64,000 nucleotides of DNA from Polytrichum commune (GCA_950295325.1 OX485807.1:48764440-48828439), one strand, 5' to 3'; numbered from the stretch's first letter, positions 35,546 through 48,925 are shown. Made by a program: numbers and translations. Notes: a model not told the origin generated them from the sequence alone.

Positions 35546-37810
35546 TACCCTACGATTGCAATGTACTTGCAACACAATTTTTGAAGGAACACAAAGAGCA
35601 ACATAAAATGTCTAATGCACAAATGATTTCAAAATAGACAAGAAATTCTCAACCAGGACGAAAGCAACACACAAATACTACTTATAAAGTATCTAGGTAA
35701 TGAATAATACACCAGCAACACATGCCATGGTGGTCTCGCGATGGAGTTGGGTCAACTATTCTCAACTACAACAAAACAGTGCACAGATAGGAAGGAAAGC
35801 GAATAGTACATAATATAAATCTTAACAAAAGCCATAACAACACAACTTGGTGGTCACATGGAGGACCCAGATCGAACAATACATCGATCAATTGCAGTGA
35901 AACACAAGTGAAACACCACATGGAGAAACTCAGAACCAACTCCTCCCTGTGATACTAAGTTGAGCCCAGGACTAGAAACACCCTCCTAACTCTTGACACG
36001 TGCCCAAAAACTCCCCATTCACAACTAATACACCACTAACGTCGGTCGACCGAGATCACGGTCGTTGAATGTTTTCAATCGTTCCACAGCTCTCAAAACA
36101 CAATGAGACGAATGACCAAGTTATTTTCCACCTCACAAATCCCGGCTTGCGATTGGTGACAAATTTTCTGGTTGCTCATGTCCTCGTGTGTGAGTCGTGA
36201 CTTTCTACTGGAACACTTTATCCGAACATTGGACGTTTGGGAACATTCAATGTCTCAAAAAAATTTGCACTCGTACACACAAGGCTACTTTTTTGACACA
36301 TCGACCATTCAGGGTGTGCGAGCGGTGTATAAGATGAAACAAAACATGTAAGCACAAAGAGAAGTTCATGTGTTAAGTGAACACACCCGTGGTAATGAAA
36401 GAGCGAAGCCAATGCAGAAGCCTGGTGCGAAGATGGCTGCCTGGGTAGTGTGGTGCTCGGAGAAGAAGTTCAAGAAGAAGAAGAAGAAGAAGAAGTAGCG
36501 TTGGGTGGATGTGTAGCAGCGGAAGACTACGTCCGCATAACTCCATCGAATCTCGACCCTTGGATGATTGGCCAGTGGTCCAGATTCACGTGCTTAGTTT
36601 CTAAGCTATGATGAACTTCACCCATGTGCCCTTTCATCATTGGATCTAGAAACGAACATGGTCAAACATGGCAGACTACCTAGTCATGGTTGTCAAGGCC
36701 TTACGTAGGGTGGGTTTACATTAGGGTCTGGGACCAGGTCCAAGAAGCTTGTGGTCCATACATAACACCTCTTCAACTTATGGACCTTATTTCACACTCA
36801 ACATCGATCATTGGACCCAAGCTTGAAGGTTGGTTTCTCAATCTAGGACCAATACACACTAGTCTGATGACTGGTTCATGAGAGGGAGAACAATGTTACA
36901 ATCCATCATAAAACCAGAAATTTATGAATAATATGCACAACCACAACCAAACTAGATACATCATGAGCTAAGCAAATTGATTAGAAAAAAATCAAGGTCC
37001 AAGGCTACATCCCTCAACCAAGCTTCTGTGCCAACCTCACTTACATGGTCCCCCACCTCTCCAGAACTTTGGAAAGCAGTGGGGCGACGGCCACTACCAC
37101 CACCACCACCAATCCTTTGTTGTATATTAGATAGTTATCCTGTCAAGATTGTGGAAGAGAATTTAATGTTGTGATAAAGTATTCAAAGAACCACAAATGA
37201 TGTGTTTGTGTCCTGTAACCACTTCTCTAAAATTCATCAACACAACAAATTGCATATAATCATTGATTTTACAGTTGATCTTTGGTGCCAGGAACAACAT
37301 CTGGTAACATGCCAATAATAAGTAGCCTCCTACAGAATGTTGCCTCGGTTTTCACTGCTTGTGCTTCTCCCAATACTGAACTCTCCCAAGAATTGACCAG
37401 GCTAGATTTACAAACTACACATATTTTTTACAATCAGGAAGTCCATGAAATTTGATATGTAAGTACCTGGTATTCAACCCTTAGTTCAAAGATGAACTGG
37501 GTCATTTGGACATGTATTACCAGATATTTCGACATGCTTGCCTACTATTGGGCAAACCAAGGTTGATGAGGGAGCCAGTAGAATTCCAACATTGACAATA
37601 TAAGAAAACCCTTGAATCTCAATACATAGTCAATTTATCATCCATATTCGCAGTCCAGACACTCTTTCAATATGCTGAAGGAAAATTTGTGACTGCAATT
37701 ATCTCCGACATTGGAAGATGTCCACAAGAACAAGCACATATATTGTACAAAAAATTCATTGGTCATCACTACAAGATTTTGCTGCACACTAACTGATACC
37801 CTGTATACTT
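35546..37810. other. Gene-free stretch
   Basis: No supported gene. It includes an (AGA)n microsatellite at about 36463-36497 and a (CCA)n tract at about 37088-37112. Confidence 0.5.
36463..36497 (+). repeat. (AGA)n microsatellite
   Basis: About ten tandem 'aag' triplets. Confidence 0.9.
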
Positions 37811-39335
37811 TCATCGCCCACCTTCCACCCCTGCCAGAGTGTTACCAAAGTGATAAAAATGGGAAGCCACTTCTGTAAGCCACACTGGGTCCATGGCAGT
37901 CACATTCCACATGTGATACCGCTCCAAGAAGATGGTCGATGGAACACCACCCACTTTGGTGAAGCCTCTGAACAACACAGATGCTGGGTCAATATACAAT
38001 TCATGGTTACCTCTTATAGAAAGATTCGTATTTCCGCCATCTGACTCCAGTTGGGCAGCATGGGAAAAGAAACATGCCGTTACTGCCTTTGCAACCAGCT
38101 TAGCATCCCTATTCTCCAACTGTTGTTTGCCCTCCCCTACTTGCTGCAACAACTTGCCAAGCTGTGACCTCACCCGCAAAACCTTCTCCTGTTCCACCAT
38201 TCACAGAATGTAGACAATAATGAGCTTCTTCTGATGGAACAAGCTATGGGCTGACACCAATTATTCACGACACTTGCAAGGTGGAAGTCCATCACATGCA
38301 CCGAGGGCTTAACAACACTAAACAGAATCATGTAAGGTACTGATACGTTAATGGAACGTATCGTCTCCCTACCTTTTCTCTCCCTACCTTTTCTCTCCCT
38401 ACCTGATGCCCAAATACTCTGATCAGAAGTTACAGCTGCGATTGCGAGACCCTCTTGCCCGCACCCACTTTTTGTGGCTGTGAGCAGCACTTTGGCTGAC
38501 ATGGGTTCGAGTGGAACCTCTGCAACTTGATAGCCTAAAGCTGAGGTGAGCTTGGCGTGCGTATCCATAACACCAAGGGCATACAGGACTTCCAAAGCCC
38601 TCACCATAAATTCTGCCGGTGCTGGCGCTATCCAATCAAATTGCATGACATTATCTATTCCTAGAGCTTTCAGCCGAAGAATTGTAGACAAGAGATTTGA
38701 TTTTTGTATGTCGGGTACACCCACCGGCCTCATTGTTGCATATGCATCCTCCGTATACAGTCGATAGCATTTCCCTGGGTGTTCACGGCCTGCTCGGCCA
38801 GCCCTTTGTTCCGCTGAGGCTTGTGATATGGGAGCTACCACCAATGCCTCCACATCTGTCACACGATTGCAGAACTTTTGTTGGGAAACCCACTGTCAAT
38901 TGCATACACAATCCCTGGTAAAGTCACTGAGGTCTCAGCAATGTTGATGGCAATAATCACCTTTCTTCTTCCTGACGAGGGTCGCAAGACAAGCTCCTGT
39001 ACACGCAAGGATCACCCATCAGAATGTACTCTGAATTGCAACCACCAAGAGATGAGAGTTTACTTGGCTCTTTTAAGCGGAAAACCGCCCTTCAGCAATA
39101 AGAACACCTAAGAACCGATTACTTAATTTTCCGACCGTGCCTAGGAGGGAACATCACCTTGACTTTGTGGCGATTCAATGGCAACAGCCTTGTAAATCAA
39201 ACCTCTGCGCAACCTCAACTAGGGGCTGCTCTGAAATAACTGCACACATTTGAGAATTTCAAAAGTGCGGGGCAGTGGGGGGCAGCCCAGCGTAAAGAGG
39301 AAGTGCTACCGAAGCTCCTGACAGCTTCTCTGATA
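37811..39335 (-). pseudogene. DEAH-box RNA helicase, DHX35/DEAH9-like, C-terminal fragments
   Basis: DEAH/RHA helicases of this type remodel spliceosomal RNA in the nucleus. From upstream to downstream on the minus strand: an exon remnant with ALPLYAGLPP (about 39310-39280); motif V, VIIAINIAETSVTLPG..YAIDSGF (from about 38965); then motif VI, QASAEQRAGRAGR (about 38830-38790). Next come the winged-helix and HA2 regions (KALGIDNVMQFDW, ALEVLYALGVMD, KVLLTATKSGC) and the C-terminal region with GNHELYIDPASVLF and MDPVWLTEVASHF. Breaks are a one-base shift with TGA right after motif V (about 38880), a damaged stretch containing a triple 18-bp repeat (38361-38404), and a further frame change at about 38200. 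Motifs I, II (DEAH) and III are absent. The family assignment is firm; DHX35/DEAH9 as closest relative is from remembered motif patterns. Confidence 0.82.
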
Positions 39336-40160
39336 CGAATAAAGACATTTTCATTTATACATTTGCCCCCAACCTAATCTTCGACCAACAACACTACAAA
39401 GAAAATGAAGCACTATTTTGCATCTTAAGACTTGGAACCAGAGGCTTTGGGTCTTGAATATGGAGTGTTTAGAAGGTTATGAAAATTACCTCAACTAACA
39501 GTAAAGCAGGCGTTCAATCGGGCACCGACTCATTCCGCTTTGATGACTGTGCTTTCTCTCGACTTGCATCCAAGAAGCCACAAATCTTTTTGGTGTCTAT
39601 TGTTTGCTTGGGCCACAATTAGACGTAAATCAGGTCGCCGCTTCTGGATCTGCATCCACCAGGGACACATCAAAGTGAATAAAAAGGACCTAGTAACAGA
39701 GCAAATACATACAGATATACATTGGAATGTAGGTCATGCCTCCACAAATTCTTTATCGCGTTCAGCACAACTCGATATCATCAGGAGCCCTGACTTTGGG
39801 GGAAGTAGGATCTAGGATGACAATTCAATAAATGGGTGTAGTTGTCTTCAACCCAACCATGTTCAAAAATCAAGACATAACAATCCACACAAATTCTAAC
39901 GTCAACTTGCTCCGACAACCTCTGTCAGCCTTATCAGCACTTCTCTAATTTTGAAGGAAAGAAGCATGTCCATCTCCACGTTCATCCTACCCCCAACTTC
40001 TTGCTCCTGCATGGTTTGGATATCTTGATACAATGAATTCTATGCGGAAAGGAAATGGGGCCGTCAAGTGGTCCTCCTTCCACCACCTGATGCAACACAC
40101 ACTTTCTCCCCTCTCATCTGAACAAAATATTCCGGGATGTGTATCTTCCATTTCATTCAC
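39336..40160. other. Gene-free flank of the helicase pseudogene
   Basis: Further upstream exons of the helicase were looked for on the minus strand and not found. Confidence 0.45.
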
Positions 40161-40380
40161 ATCTCCATCCCACTGTACAAGCTACTATCAATGGCGATGG
40201 AAGATGACTACTAAATCCTAAAATGAAATAATCTGCAATGTGGACGCACGCCTCTTTAAGAAGGCCCAGATGTATATGTTCGATTCCACCCACAACTCCA
40301 TCACACTGTACAAGCTACTATCAATGGCGATGGAAGATGACCACTAAACCCTAAAAGGGAATCATCTGCAATGGTTAGGG
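40161..40380 (+). repeat. Direct repeat pair, 130-bp offset
   Basis: 'actgtacaagctactatcaa' with 'tggcgatggaagatga.' occurs at about 40172 and 40302, each copy followed by 'aatctgcaatg' or 'catctgcaatgg'. About 85 bp are duplicated. Confidence 0.85.
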
Positions 40381-43068
40381 CTAATTACACAAGCACCAAG
40401 TTGCAGTTTATGTTGGGGAATTGATCTGAAAGCTTCTTGATTTGTGCGTGTTCGTAGTAGTTGTCGGCTCACACGTAAGGTTGGCCATGTTCAGCATCTT
40501 TAACAGTGAGTTAGCGAACAAAGCACCTGAAAGTAAGTGGGGGGATGTTTAACTTCCGCCAAATGGATATTGCCACTAGCTTTGTCATTTTCTCTATTTC
40601 TAGGCTTTTTTTACATGTGATGGAAAGCATGGTGCATACTTTGTCACTTCATCCATATCTAGTATTTGTTAACCATAAGGTTTAGGCATTTATAACCTTA
40701 AAATAAGAGAGTTTGCATATGTTTAGGAGGAGTAATAACATGTAATTATTCTTCTTGCAAAGAGAAACAAATTCTATTGAATATGCAAAAATAAATTCAA
40801 ATATCAAGATAAGGAAATTGCTACAAATTTTATCGCAATAATGTTTAGGAAAACACAAAGTCGCTCTACAGGTTAACCCATTACCATTCATCTAAATGAT
40901 TATGCTTGGCTAGAAGAGTTATCAAAACTCCTATGAGGGTAATCAATCACAAGCCGCCAGCACATAAACCTAAACTCCGTTTGCCTAAAAATATAGTTCT
41001 AATCCATGTCCGCATTACATGAGTATAGGGAGTGGTTACCACTATTCAATGAATCCTAGAGTGTTTTCCTCCACTTTATAGAGGCTTGCTCCTTTATTTG
41101 GTTGCTACTAACTCCAACTCACCTTGATGTATGCTTGTTGCGTCATTCTTGTCTTCAAGACCCTTTGTAATATCCTAGAATTCTCCCTAGCTATCGAATA
41201 CCATTTCTTAAATGAACAATTGTTTGATTCTACTCCAAGAGCTAACAAAACAATTGAATGTTAGTCTTTGCACCACAACCAATCAATTAGGGTTGATTGA
41301 CATTATCATTCCACACTTCCTATGACACACAAGTTCCTTGGACAACTTCCATACACACATATTTCAAGGGAGGAAACCTAACAAGATTTATCATACAAAA
41401 TTGGTCACACCCAAAAAATGTTCCTCTTTGTCTTAAATGTCCTTTAAATGTTCCTCTCACAACCATTATTGTGGGTTGAAAATTAGAGTAAGTAGAAAAT
41501 ATTGTGGCCCATTGTATTTTATGTGCAGGTTGAAAATAAGGGTGGCTTAATAATAAATAAACTATTCATGTTAAAGAATAAAATGATAAAAGCTAAAAAA
41601 AATATCGGTATAATATTTTCAATTCAAAATAAATCATATTTTTGTAAACAAGCATTGATTTTGTGTTCTTAATGTTGAGCATATAATATTTTGGGCCAAA
41701 AACTGACATGGATCAGGGAAATTTACATAAACCAAAATTATTGTGGTATGACAAAATCATAGTGAGCCGTGACAAAATTGTGAGAGCCCAAAAGAAAGTG
41801 TTCAAAGGCCGTCTCAAGACACCTCCAAAATCACGTTTTGTGGTCACGGACCCTCAAGTGTGGTGTGAAGTCATATGTGATTGGACCCTTAATCAAATGC
41901 TATTTCAATGAATTTCTATTCATGCAGGTCCTCACGCATGATAAAATTGAATATATCAACGGTTGTGAGCATTTGGAATGCCCTGGTCTCTTGGTTTTGT
42001 GTTAGGTCTACCTCCAAGAGGTGGTTTTTGAAAAGAGTCCAAGTGACCATGAAACATGATCCATTTAATGCCATGTACGAATCCATGTAGACTTTACATC
42101 CATCTTGCATTCACATATTCCGTTGGTCCGTCAAGCGTAGTGTGAAGCAAACTTGGACCAGTGCCATCTTTTCCACCAATGAGAGCGCTCGAACTGTAAT
42201 GGTCACGGGCTCTCAATCAGTGTGTGTGAAGTGGCCCTAAGGTTCTTGGGACAACTATATTTGAGCGGGGACAAATATAGAAGAAACTAGAAGCTTGGAC
42301 TAGTCAAGAATGTTTTTTTTAACAAAGACACGTGTCATGATGAGATTGGTACATATATTTCAAAATCTAAACATTGTTTAAGTTTAATAGGTGATGTATT
42401 TGGGAGGGCATATGTGATTGTTTAAAGGGAAAAAAGAAAACCTTCACTTTGACCTCTTGTATTATTACATCTCAACCTTGATTTTGATATCGAAAATAAG
42501 AATTTTTGTGATTTGCAATTGCTAACCCAATGAGACAATTCCTAAACCGATCTAACGGTTAAATAAAATAAAAAAAATTGTGAAGTTGGAAGTGCCACCA
42601 TAGTAGGAGCCACATACGTTTATAACCATGTGGCAATGTCACTTTGCTTTAAGTAACCATTGGCTCTAAGTAACCATTGGTGGGTCATGGCCTTGTGAAA
42701 ACCAATAGGGTAATCGACTTCTAGTTTGTAATCTATTATTAATTTTGGAACACATGAGACACTTCACCACCTGGCTACTTTTCCATCAAATAGAGAGACA
42801 ATTTCACGACCAGGAATTGAGCCGCCAACCACTCTATTTGGTTTGGGTACCTCTCCACTATCATCTAGTAGTCTAGGGTCTTCTCTGACCATTGACTCAT
42901 GGTTTGATATCCTCCATAATATCAATTAAAAGCATAGTGTTTTTAGATAACCTTAACAATGCTAAACCGGACTTGAAAAATGAATGCCGGGTGGGGGGAG
43001 GGGGGGAGGTCAGCTGAATAGACATCATAGTCCTCATTCGTTTGACACTTGATTCAGTAGCACATCTA
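40381..43068. other. Gene-free stretch
   Basis: AT-rich, no recognisable coding domain. Short frames at 41708-42090 were inspected and not supported. A G-rich tract lies at 42989-43010. Confidence 0.45.
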
Positions 43069-43284
43069 CATTGAATATTGTATGTAGTGTTGCTTACTAT
43101 TTGAAATTATGCAAGCTACAACTATATACCATATATCCCAATTTTTGCCAACGAATGTTAAATTGGTTGTTTGGATATATAGAACACTAACAACTTTACT
43201 TGGTAAAAAAATTACATCAATAGTAAAATGATATAGCATTGTATAACTCCAAATAGTAAGTGACATTGAATATCATATTTAGTG
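43069..43284. mobile_element. 216-bp TA-flanked MITE, same family as 21274-21482
   Basis: The inverted ends (CATTGAATATTGTATGTAGTG.. against the complement of ..ATATTTAGTG) continue into 'cttactatttgaaattatgcaa' and its right-hand counterpart. TA dinucleotides lie on both sides. Confidence 0.78.
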
Positions 43285-44506
43285 TAGTACCCCTCTCTCA
43301 TTCCAAAAGGAATTTGAGAAAGGCTAAAACCAAGGGATAAATTTCATGACAAAAGTGAAGGATTCCCAACCATAGATGGCTCAAGTATAAGCTTATGATT
43401 GAATTGCAGTGTTCATGGTATTTAGTGTCAGTTGTCATTAGGTGATAAGTATGATATTCAATGTCACTTACTAATATGGCCCCACGCTAAATTTGAACCA
43501 CATGTTTGGTGTAGGTAGTGCAATTTTTGGATGAGACTCAATCTGGTAAGTTGATAATATAATAGTTTATTTGTATTACACTCGAAGTTGGCGAGAGGCA
43601 AGAACGTACCTCTCATTCATCCAACAAAAACTTGAAATATTATGTAGATTGGAGGTTGTTCTTTAATAGAAATTTGACAATGGAATCACAAACTCCCATA
43701 ACCCCAAATTAACATAGTTGAAATTAACAAATTTCAGTTGTATTGACCACAAACTTATATGGAACAAGTTTTTAACATGGAAGGATGAGATCATGCACAC
43801 TTCTGAGGTAAATGAGGCTAATGTGGACACCTCTAGCTTTGTGGAATTATCTAACCGACGGATTCAAGCATTAGAAACTTGAGTAGGTTAGCAATTGCGA
43901 ATCAAGACCAAAGTATTTGAAATCGTTAAAATCGGAGTCGACGAAGGTGTTGATGATGTACGCTCCGGAATCAAAGATTCTCTACTTCCCAATGTGGTGT
44001 TATAGGGGGGAACTATTTTATCATTCCATGTTGTGTAAGTGGATGACATCATTTGCAGATTCTACATGGGGCATTTGCCAATGAAAACCAAGTTAAATGC
44101 CAATATCAGTTGTGTCATGTCTCTAAAGTGGTCGCGTGTAAGATAAAATGTTGCCAAATTGTCTTTTTCAATATACTAGAATACCCACAATACAAGTTGG
44201 TCGGCACCTCACAACCACATGCCACCTCCTAATTTGCTCACCTTAGCTTGGTATATAGCGCTCCTCATTATGAATGATGATGGGTGTAGTGTGACTTTTG
44301 TGAATATGACTAAGGGTGACTTCCCATGTAGGATGCTCGCCCACCATATTCTAGTGTAAATAGCAACAAACTTGCCCACATGTAGAGGGACTCTGATGGG
44401 GGTAGGGTTCGTATGTGCCAACTAGCTACTCCCAACTTCTCAAACTTGGGCCCAACTATTAACCTCTTCCTCTAGGTTAAACCACCTCCTCCTTCTAAAA
44501 CCAGGT
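43285..44506. other. Gene-free stretch
   Basis: Contains a short palindromic fragment of the same MITE family (about 43405-43485). No gene seen. Confidence 0.45.
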
Positions 44507-44514
44507 CTTCCAAT

Positions 44515-46612
44515 CACGGGGAGGTGACTATTGAAATTTTAGAACCCACGTGAGATAAAAAATAAGGTCAATTTAATTCATCGAGGGTAAATTTTACAAA
44601 TTCGTTAGATCTACCATAGCATTGGAAATATGTCCTCTACATGATTATTTGTAAAATAGGGTGGTGAATAATTCCTCCATTTTAGTAATTAGTAGAAAAA
44701 AATAGGGTATTAGATATTGGATCCCCCCAAATGTGTGGAGTAGGATCAATAGAATAATTATGGGTTTGACTACTTGGATGAAGAATTGTGTAAATTTTGT
44801 CCAAATTTGAATGAAACGCGTTAGTATGGAGGGAAATGTTGTGGATTTTTTTTGGAGAAGGAATGTTGTGACTTCTCAATGGCCCTTGGCTTGCTTAGGG
44901 TTGGGCAAGTACAGTGGCGTGAAGGCGGTGAAGCGTTTGGGTAGGAGGTCTTGCGTTGGTGAAGTGTGGCGCATAGACAATAGGTAAGACACATTTTTTG
45001 GATTTCTCTTATTTGCTTCATAACGTTCACACAAGGTGTTTCATGAGCGCCAAAAATTCAGCTTGCTCCGCTTGCATGCGATAAGAATTGATTTCAAACT
45101 CCAACTCCTTGATTTTTCCCTTTCACTGTCCGTTTTTTGATGACATGCTATTGATTTCCGACGCCCTCCTAAATGTGAGATGTAGAAGAATGAAGAGTTA
45201 CAAAACCTGAATGTGACTGTAGAAAGATGAGATGCTTTCCAGGTTATTATATACTTGTATCTTGTTCTTTGAGACATCTACCTCAAGTGGGATGTTCTGA
45301 TGTCGCTACCAATAGTTGTAAAAATGTGTACGTTTTGATGAGATGTGTCATTCGGATTTTGTGTAATAGGTGGTTTCGGAGTCAGAGGACGAGGTCCTAC
45401 TGGAGATTGCAGTGTCATTCCATGAGAGGCCAATGTTGTCATAGAACTGGAACTAATGTCGTGGAAACTAGGAGATTACTCAGATGAAAAAGAAATTAAG
45501 AAAGTTCGTGAGGTTGGAATTGGGTTCTAGAAAGACCGATATTGGGATTAGCTCGGAAATGTGAGCCATTTTTTCTCATATGACCCTTTTCAACCCTAGA
45601 ATTATAGGTTTCTTTCGAAGATTTCAAACATAAAATTACAAACTTCATTATGTAATCCTAGTAATGCTAGTAGTGTCCAATATGCCAACATTCTATTGAT
45701 TGTATTTTTGCCACAACAATCTTTTGTAGATGATCGATGATGCGCTACAACATTTGGCAACGTCACCGTGGTAGACGTAGAAGATTGCGCTTTGCCTTGC
45801 ACTCTGCCTTGGAGGAAGACTTGGTGGAGTGGTTGGAAACTTCAAAGGTTACCCGCCTCATGCCATCAATTAGTTTTAGTTATTCGTCATCATTGGTGTT
45901 AAGCAAATCTCTCCAAATTTTTTAGTCTTATCATGACATTGTAAAGGATATTGACATGTATTGGAGGGTGCATAGTTATATCCTAACCCTTCACATTGTA
46001 AATATTTGGTACAAGATTGAATGTATTTGTGAACACAATTGAAGTAAATATTTTCAATTTGTGTATTTAGCTTTCTTTCATTTAAATACAATCTTTTGTT
46101 TTTGGACTACATAGTTGTGCAAAAAATCATGTTTTGTGATAATCGATTATCTTTCTTGTTTTGTTCTATCCGTGTTTACAACTTGTCTATGTTAGCTTGT
46201 ACATTTTGCTATCTCCATGTTTATTGGTAACCTTTTAAATAATATCCAAATGTTATTGATTGTGTTTTGAACGGCATTTTGAACGGTTTAGCATTGGTAA
46301 AACTAATTGAACCCAATTGAATGACAAGATGGATGCTATGGAACATTTGTTGCTCACATAGTCAATTTTGCAATGCTATAGTATTCCGTCTACTATTTGG
46401 TACTTGTACGATTTATAAAAAAAATATGATGCCAAAAATCAGCCTTTCTAAACAATTACAAATAAATATAGGGTGTTAAAAAATACGTCAAAGTAGCTTT
46501 ATATCTACATATAGGGAGGGAAAAAATATTGAGAGATGCATAAAAATCCCCCCATTAAATACCCCATTATCGCACGTGGTTACAAAATGTAAGGGGATGT
46601 GATCCCCCTGTG
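44515..46612. mobile_element. 2.1-kb hAT-like element with 8-bp TSD
   Basis: Bounded by the exact octamer CTTCCAAT at 44507-44514 and 46613-46620. Left end CACGGGGAGG and right end (read inward) CACAGGGGGATCAC match the 410-bp MITE family. The subterminal motif 'cacgtg.gataa' is present at both ends (about 44552-44563 and 46567-46577). No reading frame inside resembles a hAT transposase, so this is a non-autonomous or decayed element about five times longer than its MITE relatives. Confidence 0.85.
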
Positions 46613-46620
46613 CTTCCAAT

Positions 46621-46807
46621 CCTTCGGTGACTGGAACTTGTAGGTTAATGATTCTTTAATGGACACATGGAAGTCTAGCGGCGTGTGGCCACAACCCTCC
46701 ATATTCTAGTAGACTGTCATAATGTGGTTGGACAACATCTCATGCTTAACTACATGCAAACACCTCCGACTCACTATTCTTTATAATCTAGTAGGCAAGC
46801 GACCTAC
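46621..46807. other. Short gene-free spacer
   Basis: Ends in 'ggcaagcgacctacatg', which resembles stretches near 44320 and 48510, so it is itself a dispersed repeat. Confidence 0.4.
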
Positions 46808-47305
46808 ATGAAAACTCGTGCTAACCCAAATATCATCAAGGCACAAGCCAAACTAAGACCAAACATCCTATGGGTAATAGGAGCCCCAAAACAAACACAA
46901 CCACCTATATCACCATCACCCAAACACACGATCCAATTCATTGAATTCACATACTGCCACGACAAATTTTTGGAACAAGCAATCACACACAAGCACGCCA
47001 AATATGACCCACTAAATAACACCATCCGAAATAACGGCTGGAAAATCACCCCCCTCATAACCATCATGGCAGGAGTAAGAGGAGCCATACACGAGCATTC
47101 CATTGAAAACCTCACAAGACTAGACATCCCAAAATCAAGCATCAAAAACCTTATGAAAAACATACACCAAAATGCCATCAAATACCTCACCTATTTAGTA
47201 CTAAATAAAAGAAAACTAGACAACAAACAAAAACCCGTACCCCCCCTAAATAAGATTAAAAGTTTGCTTGTGTCCCTAGAGCCCACCTCCCCACAGGAGG
47301 CATAA
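46808..47305 (+). pseudogene. Probable retroelement ORF remnant (C-terminal endonuclease-like domain)
   Basis: A 165-codon frame rich in A and C, unlike its surroundings. The stretch IEFTYCHDKFLEQ..HKHAKY, then GW..TPLITIMAGVRGAIHE, then IHQNAIKYLTYLVLNKRKL, resembles the domain that follows the reverse transcriptase in some non-LTR-type elements, where an E..D..K pattern suggests a PD-(D/E)XK-like fold. A stop lies in frame at 46784, just upstream of the ATG, so a 5'-truncated copy is likely. A hairpin-rich 3' flank follows (about 47310-47385) and then a C/T-rich tract. The identification is from memory of the pattern and is tentative. Confidence 0.45.
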
Positions 47306-48012
47306 AACCATACACTGCATCACAGAATACCGTGATCAGTGTATGGCCAACGGGCTCACATTCACGCCGGTATTAAATACTGGCGTTATTTTTTCTTTTT
47401 CTTTTTTCTTTTCATCAAGGGGCGGCCAAATCATAGTGTATTACTCACCCACCAAATTAAAGCAACTATAGCGTTGATTAGAAACCATATATATATAGGT
47501 ATCCGATTCAAGAAGCTAACCGAATTAGCCTCATCTACCTTATGCCACAATCACTACAAGAAATGCGTGACAGAACCCATTGCATGACTTTAATTACTGT
47601 TTAGGCTCTCGACACACTCGGGGCTCTGCATCATCTCCTTTTCCTCAAACACATTGCTCATTAACTGTTTTAGTACACTCTAAGAGAAGTAACTTCTTGC
47701 ATGCAAAGCATTGATTGTATGCACATTCTGTTGTATAATGTACTATATATGTTCACGTAACATAATTACTAACCTCCTTCTCACCTCCTACTAAGTCAGT
47801 GAATGGTGATAACTGACCTGCAGAGAAAGTTTGAATTCGCAGGTGCCAGACGTAATTGACTCAGCAGCTTTGTCGCCACATTATAGCCATGGTTTAATTC
47901 GTTTGCATGGGGAGGAATCAAGTCTTGGTGGGGTAATGGCGAATCTCCATGTAGGCCGCTTACCCACTAGATTCTAGATAATAGTAGGCTGGAGGTGTTG
48001 GCATGTAGACAA
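47306..48012. other. Gene-free stretch
   Basis: Starts with the hairpin-rich flank of the retroelement remnant (complementary 'catacactg' and 'cagtgtatg', then 'cgccggtattaaatactggcg'). No gene beyond it. Confidence 0.5.
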
Positions 48013-48243
48013 GCACTAGGGCAAGGGGAGAGCCGGTGGTTAGTTATAGATGAACCAGTTGAGTTTGAGAAACAACTAGTTGAAGTTGGAGACTTCAGGA
48101 GAATTATCGATCGTTTAAGAGGAATCTATAGAATATATCTCAAATGAATAAAGCAAAACCGGAAGATGTCAACATGTAACCGGTTGGATTTAGAATCACT
48201 AGGATTTTAACCAACTATGTCCAAAAATTTCGCAAGCACTGAT
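48013..48243 (-). mobile_element. AACCGG-family MITE, copy 5
   Basis: Full-length reverse-orientation copy with landmarks 'gatgaaccagttgagtttga', 'gaggaatctatagaatatat' and 'gatgtcaacatgtaaccgg'. The ends are diverged. Confidence 0.75.
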
Positions 48244-48653
48244 AAGCACGTGTCACCAATCAACTACATTCTGGTGGCCTACTAGAATGTGGAGGGTTGT
48301 GGACACGGAACTGCTAGACTTTCATCCGTTCACTGAAACACTTTTCAACCTACAAGTGCAAGTCACGAAAGATTGATGACTCGTTTTAGGAAGAGGTTAG
48401 TAAGTGGGCCCGGATTTGAAAAAACGAGAGTAATTAGTTGGCGCGTACAAACCCTACCCCACCAAATTTCATCTACATTTGGGCGGAATTGTACTTATCC
48501 CAACTAGAATATGGTGGGCAAACAACCTACATGGAATCTCACCGAAATAACTTCTACTTCTTCACAATATATGCAGTTGACCTTATCAGCCGGCCCTAGC
48601 AGAAATAGAAACCTCACCAACTAGAATAGTGGCACATTTCCCTCCATTTGGGT

Positions 48654-48923
48654 CTCGGGGGGTTCACTGGCGAAAAATCGTAGAACAACGTGCAATAAAA
48701 AATAGGGTCTAATATATTCATTGTAGATAAATTTTGTAAAAAACTTACATATAATATAGGGGGTTTTTAAATAATGAAAAAGGATTACATGTAAAATACC
48801 ATCACACCTTTATTTTGAAAAATACCATACCTTATAATCTTTTCTGCAAGGTAAATAGCCCCCCAATAAATAGGTCCCAAACGCACGTGTATGCAAAATA
48901 TAAGAGGGAGTGAGGCCCCCGAG
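48654..48923. mobile_element. 270-bp hAT-like MITE
   Basis: Flanked by the exact 8-bp duplication ATTTGGGT (48646-48653 and 48924-48931). The terminal inverted repeat is CTCGGGGG and its complement. The subterminal 'cacgt' and 'gcaataaaaaatagggt' blocks resemble those of 14481-14890 and 44515-46612. Confidence 0.88.
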
Positions 48924-48925
48924 AT

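Noticed and set aside
46804-47190. 128-codon minus-strand frame with apparent hydrophobic stretches
   Set aside because: It is antisense to the better-supported plus-strand retroelement frame; its hydrophobicity follows from the A/C-rich sense strand.
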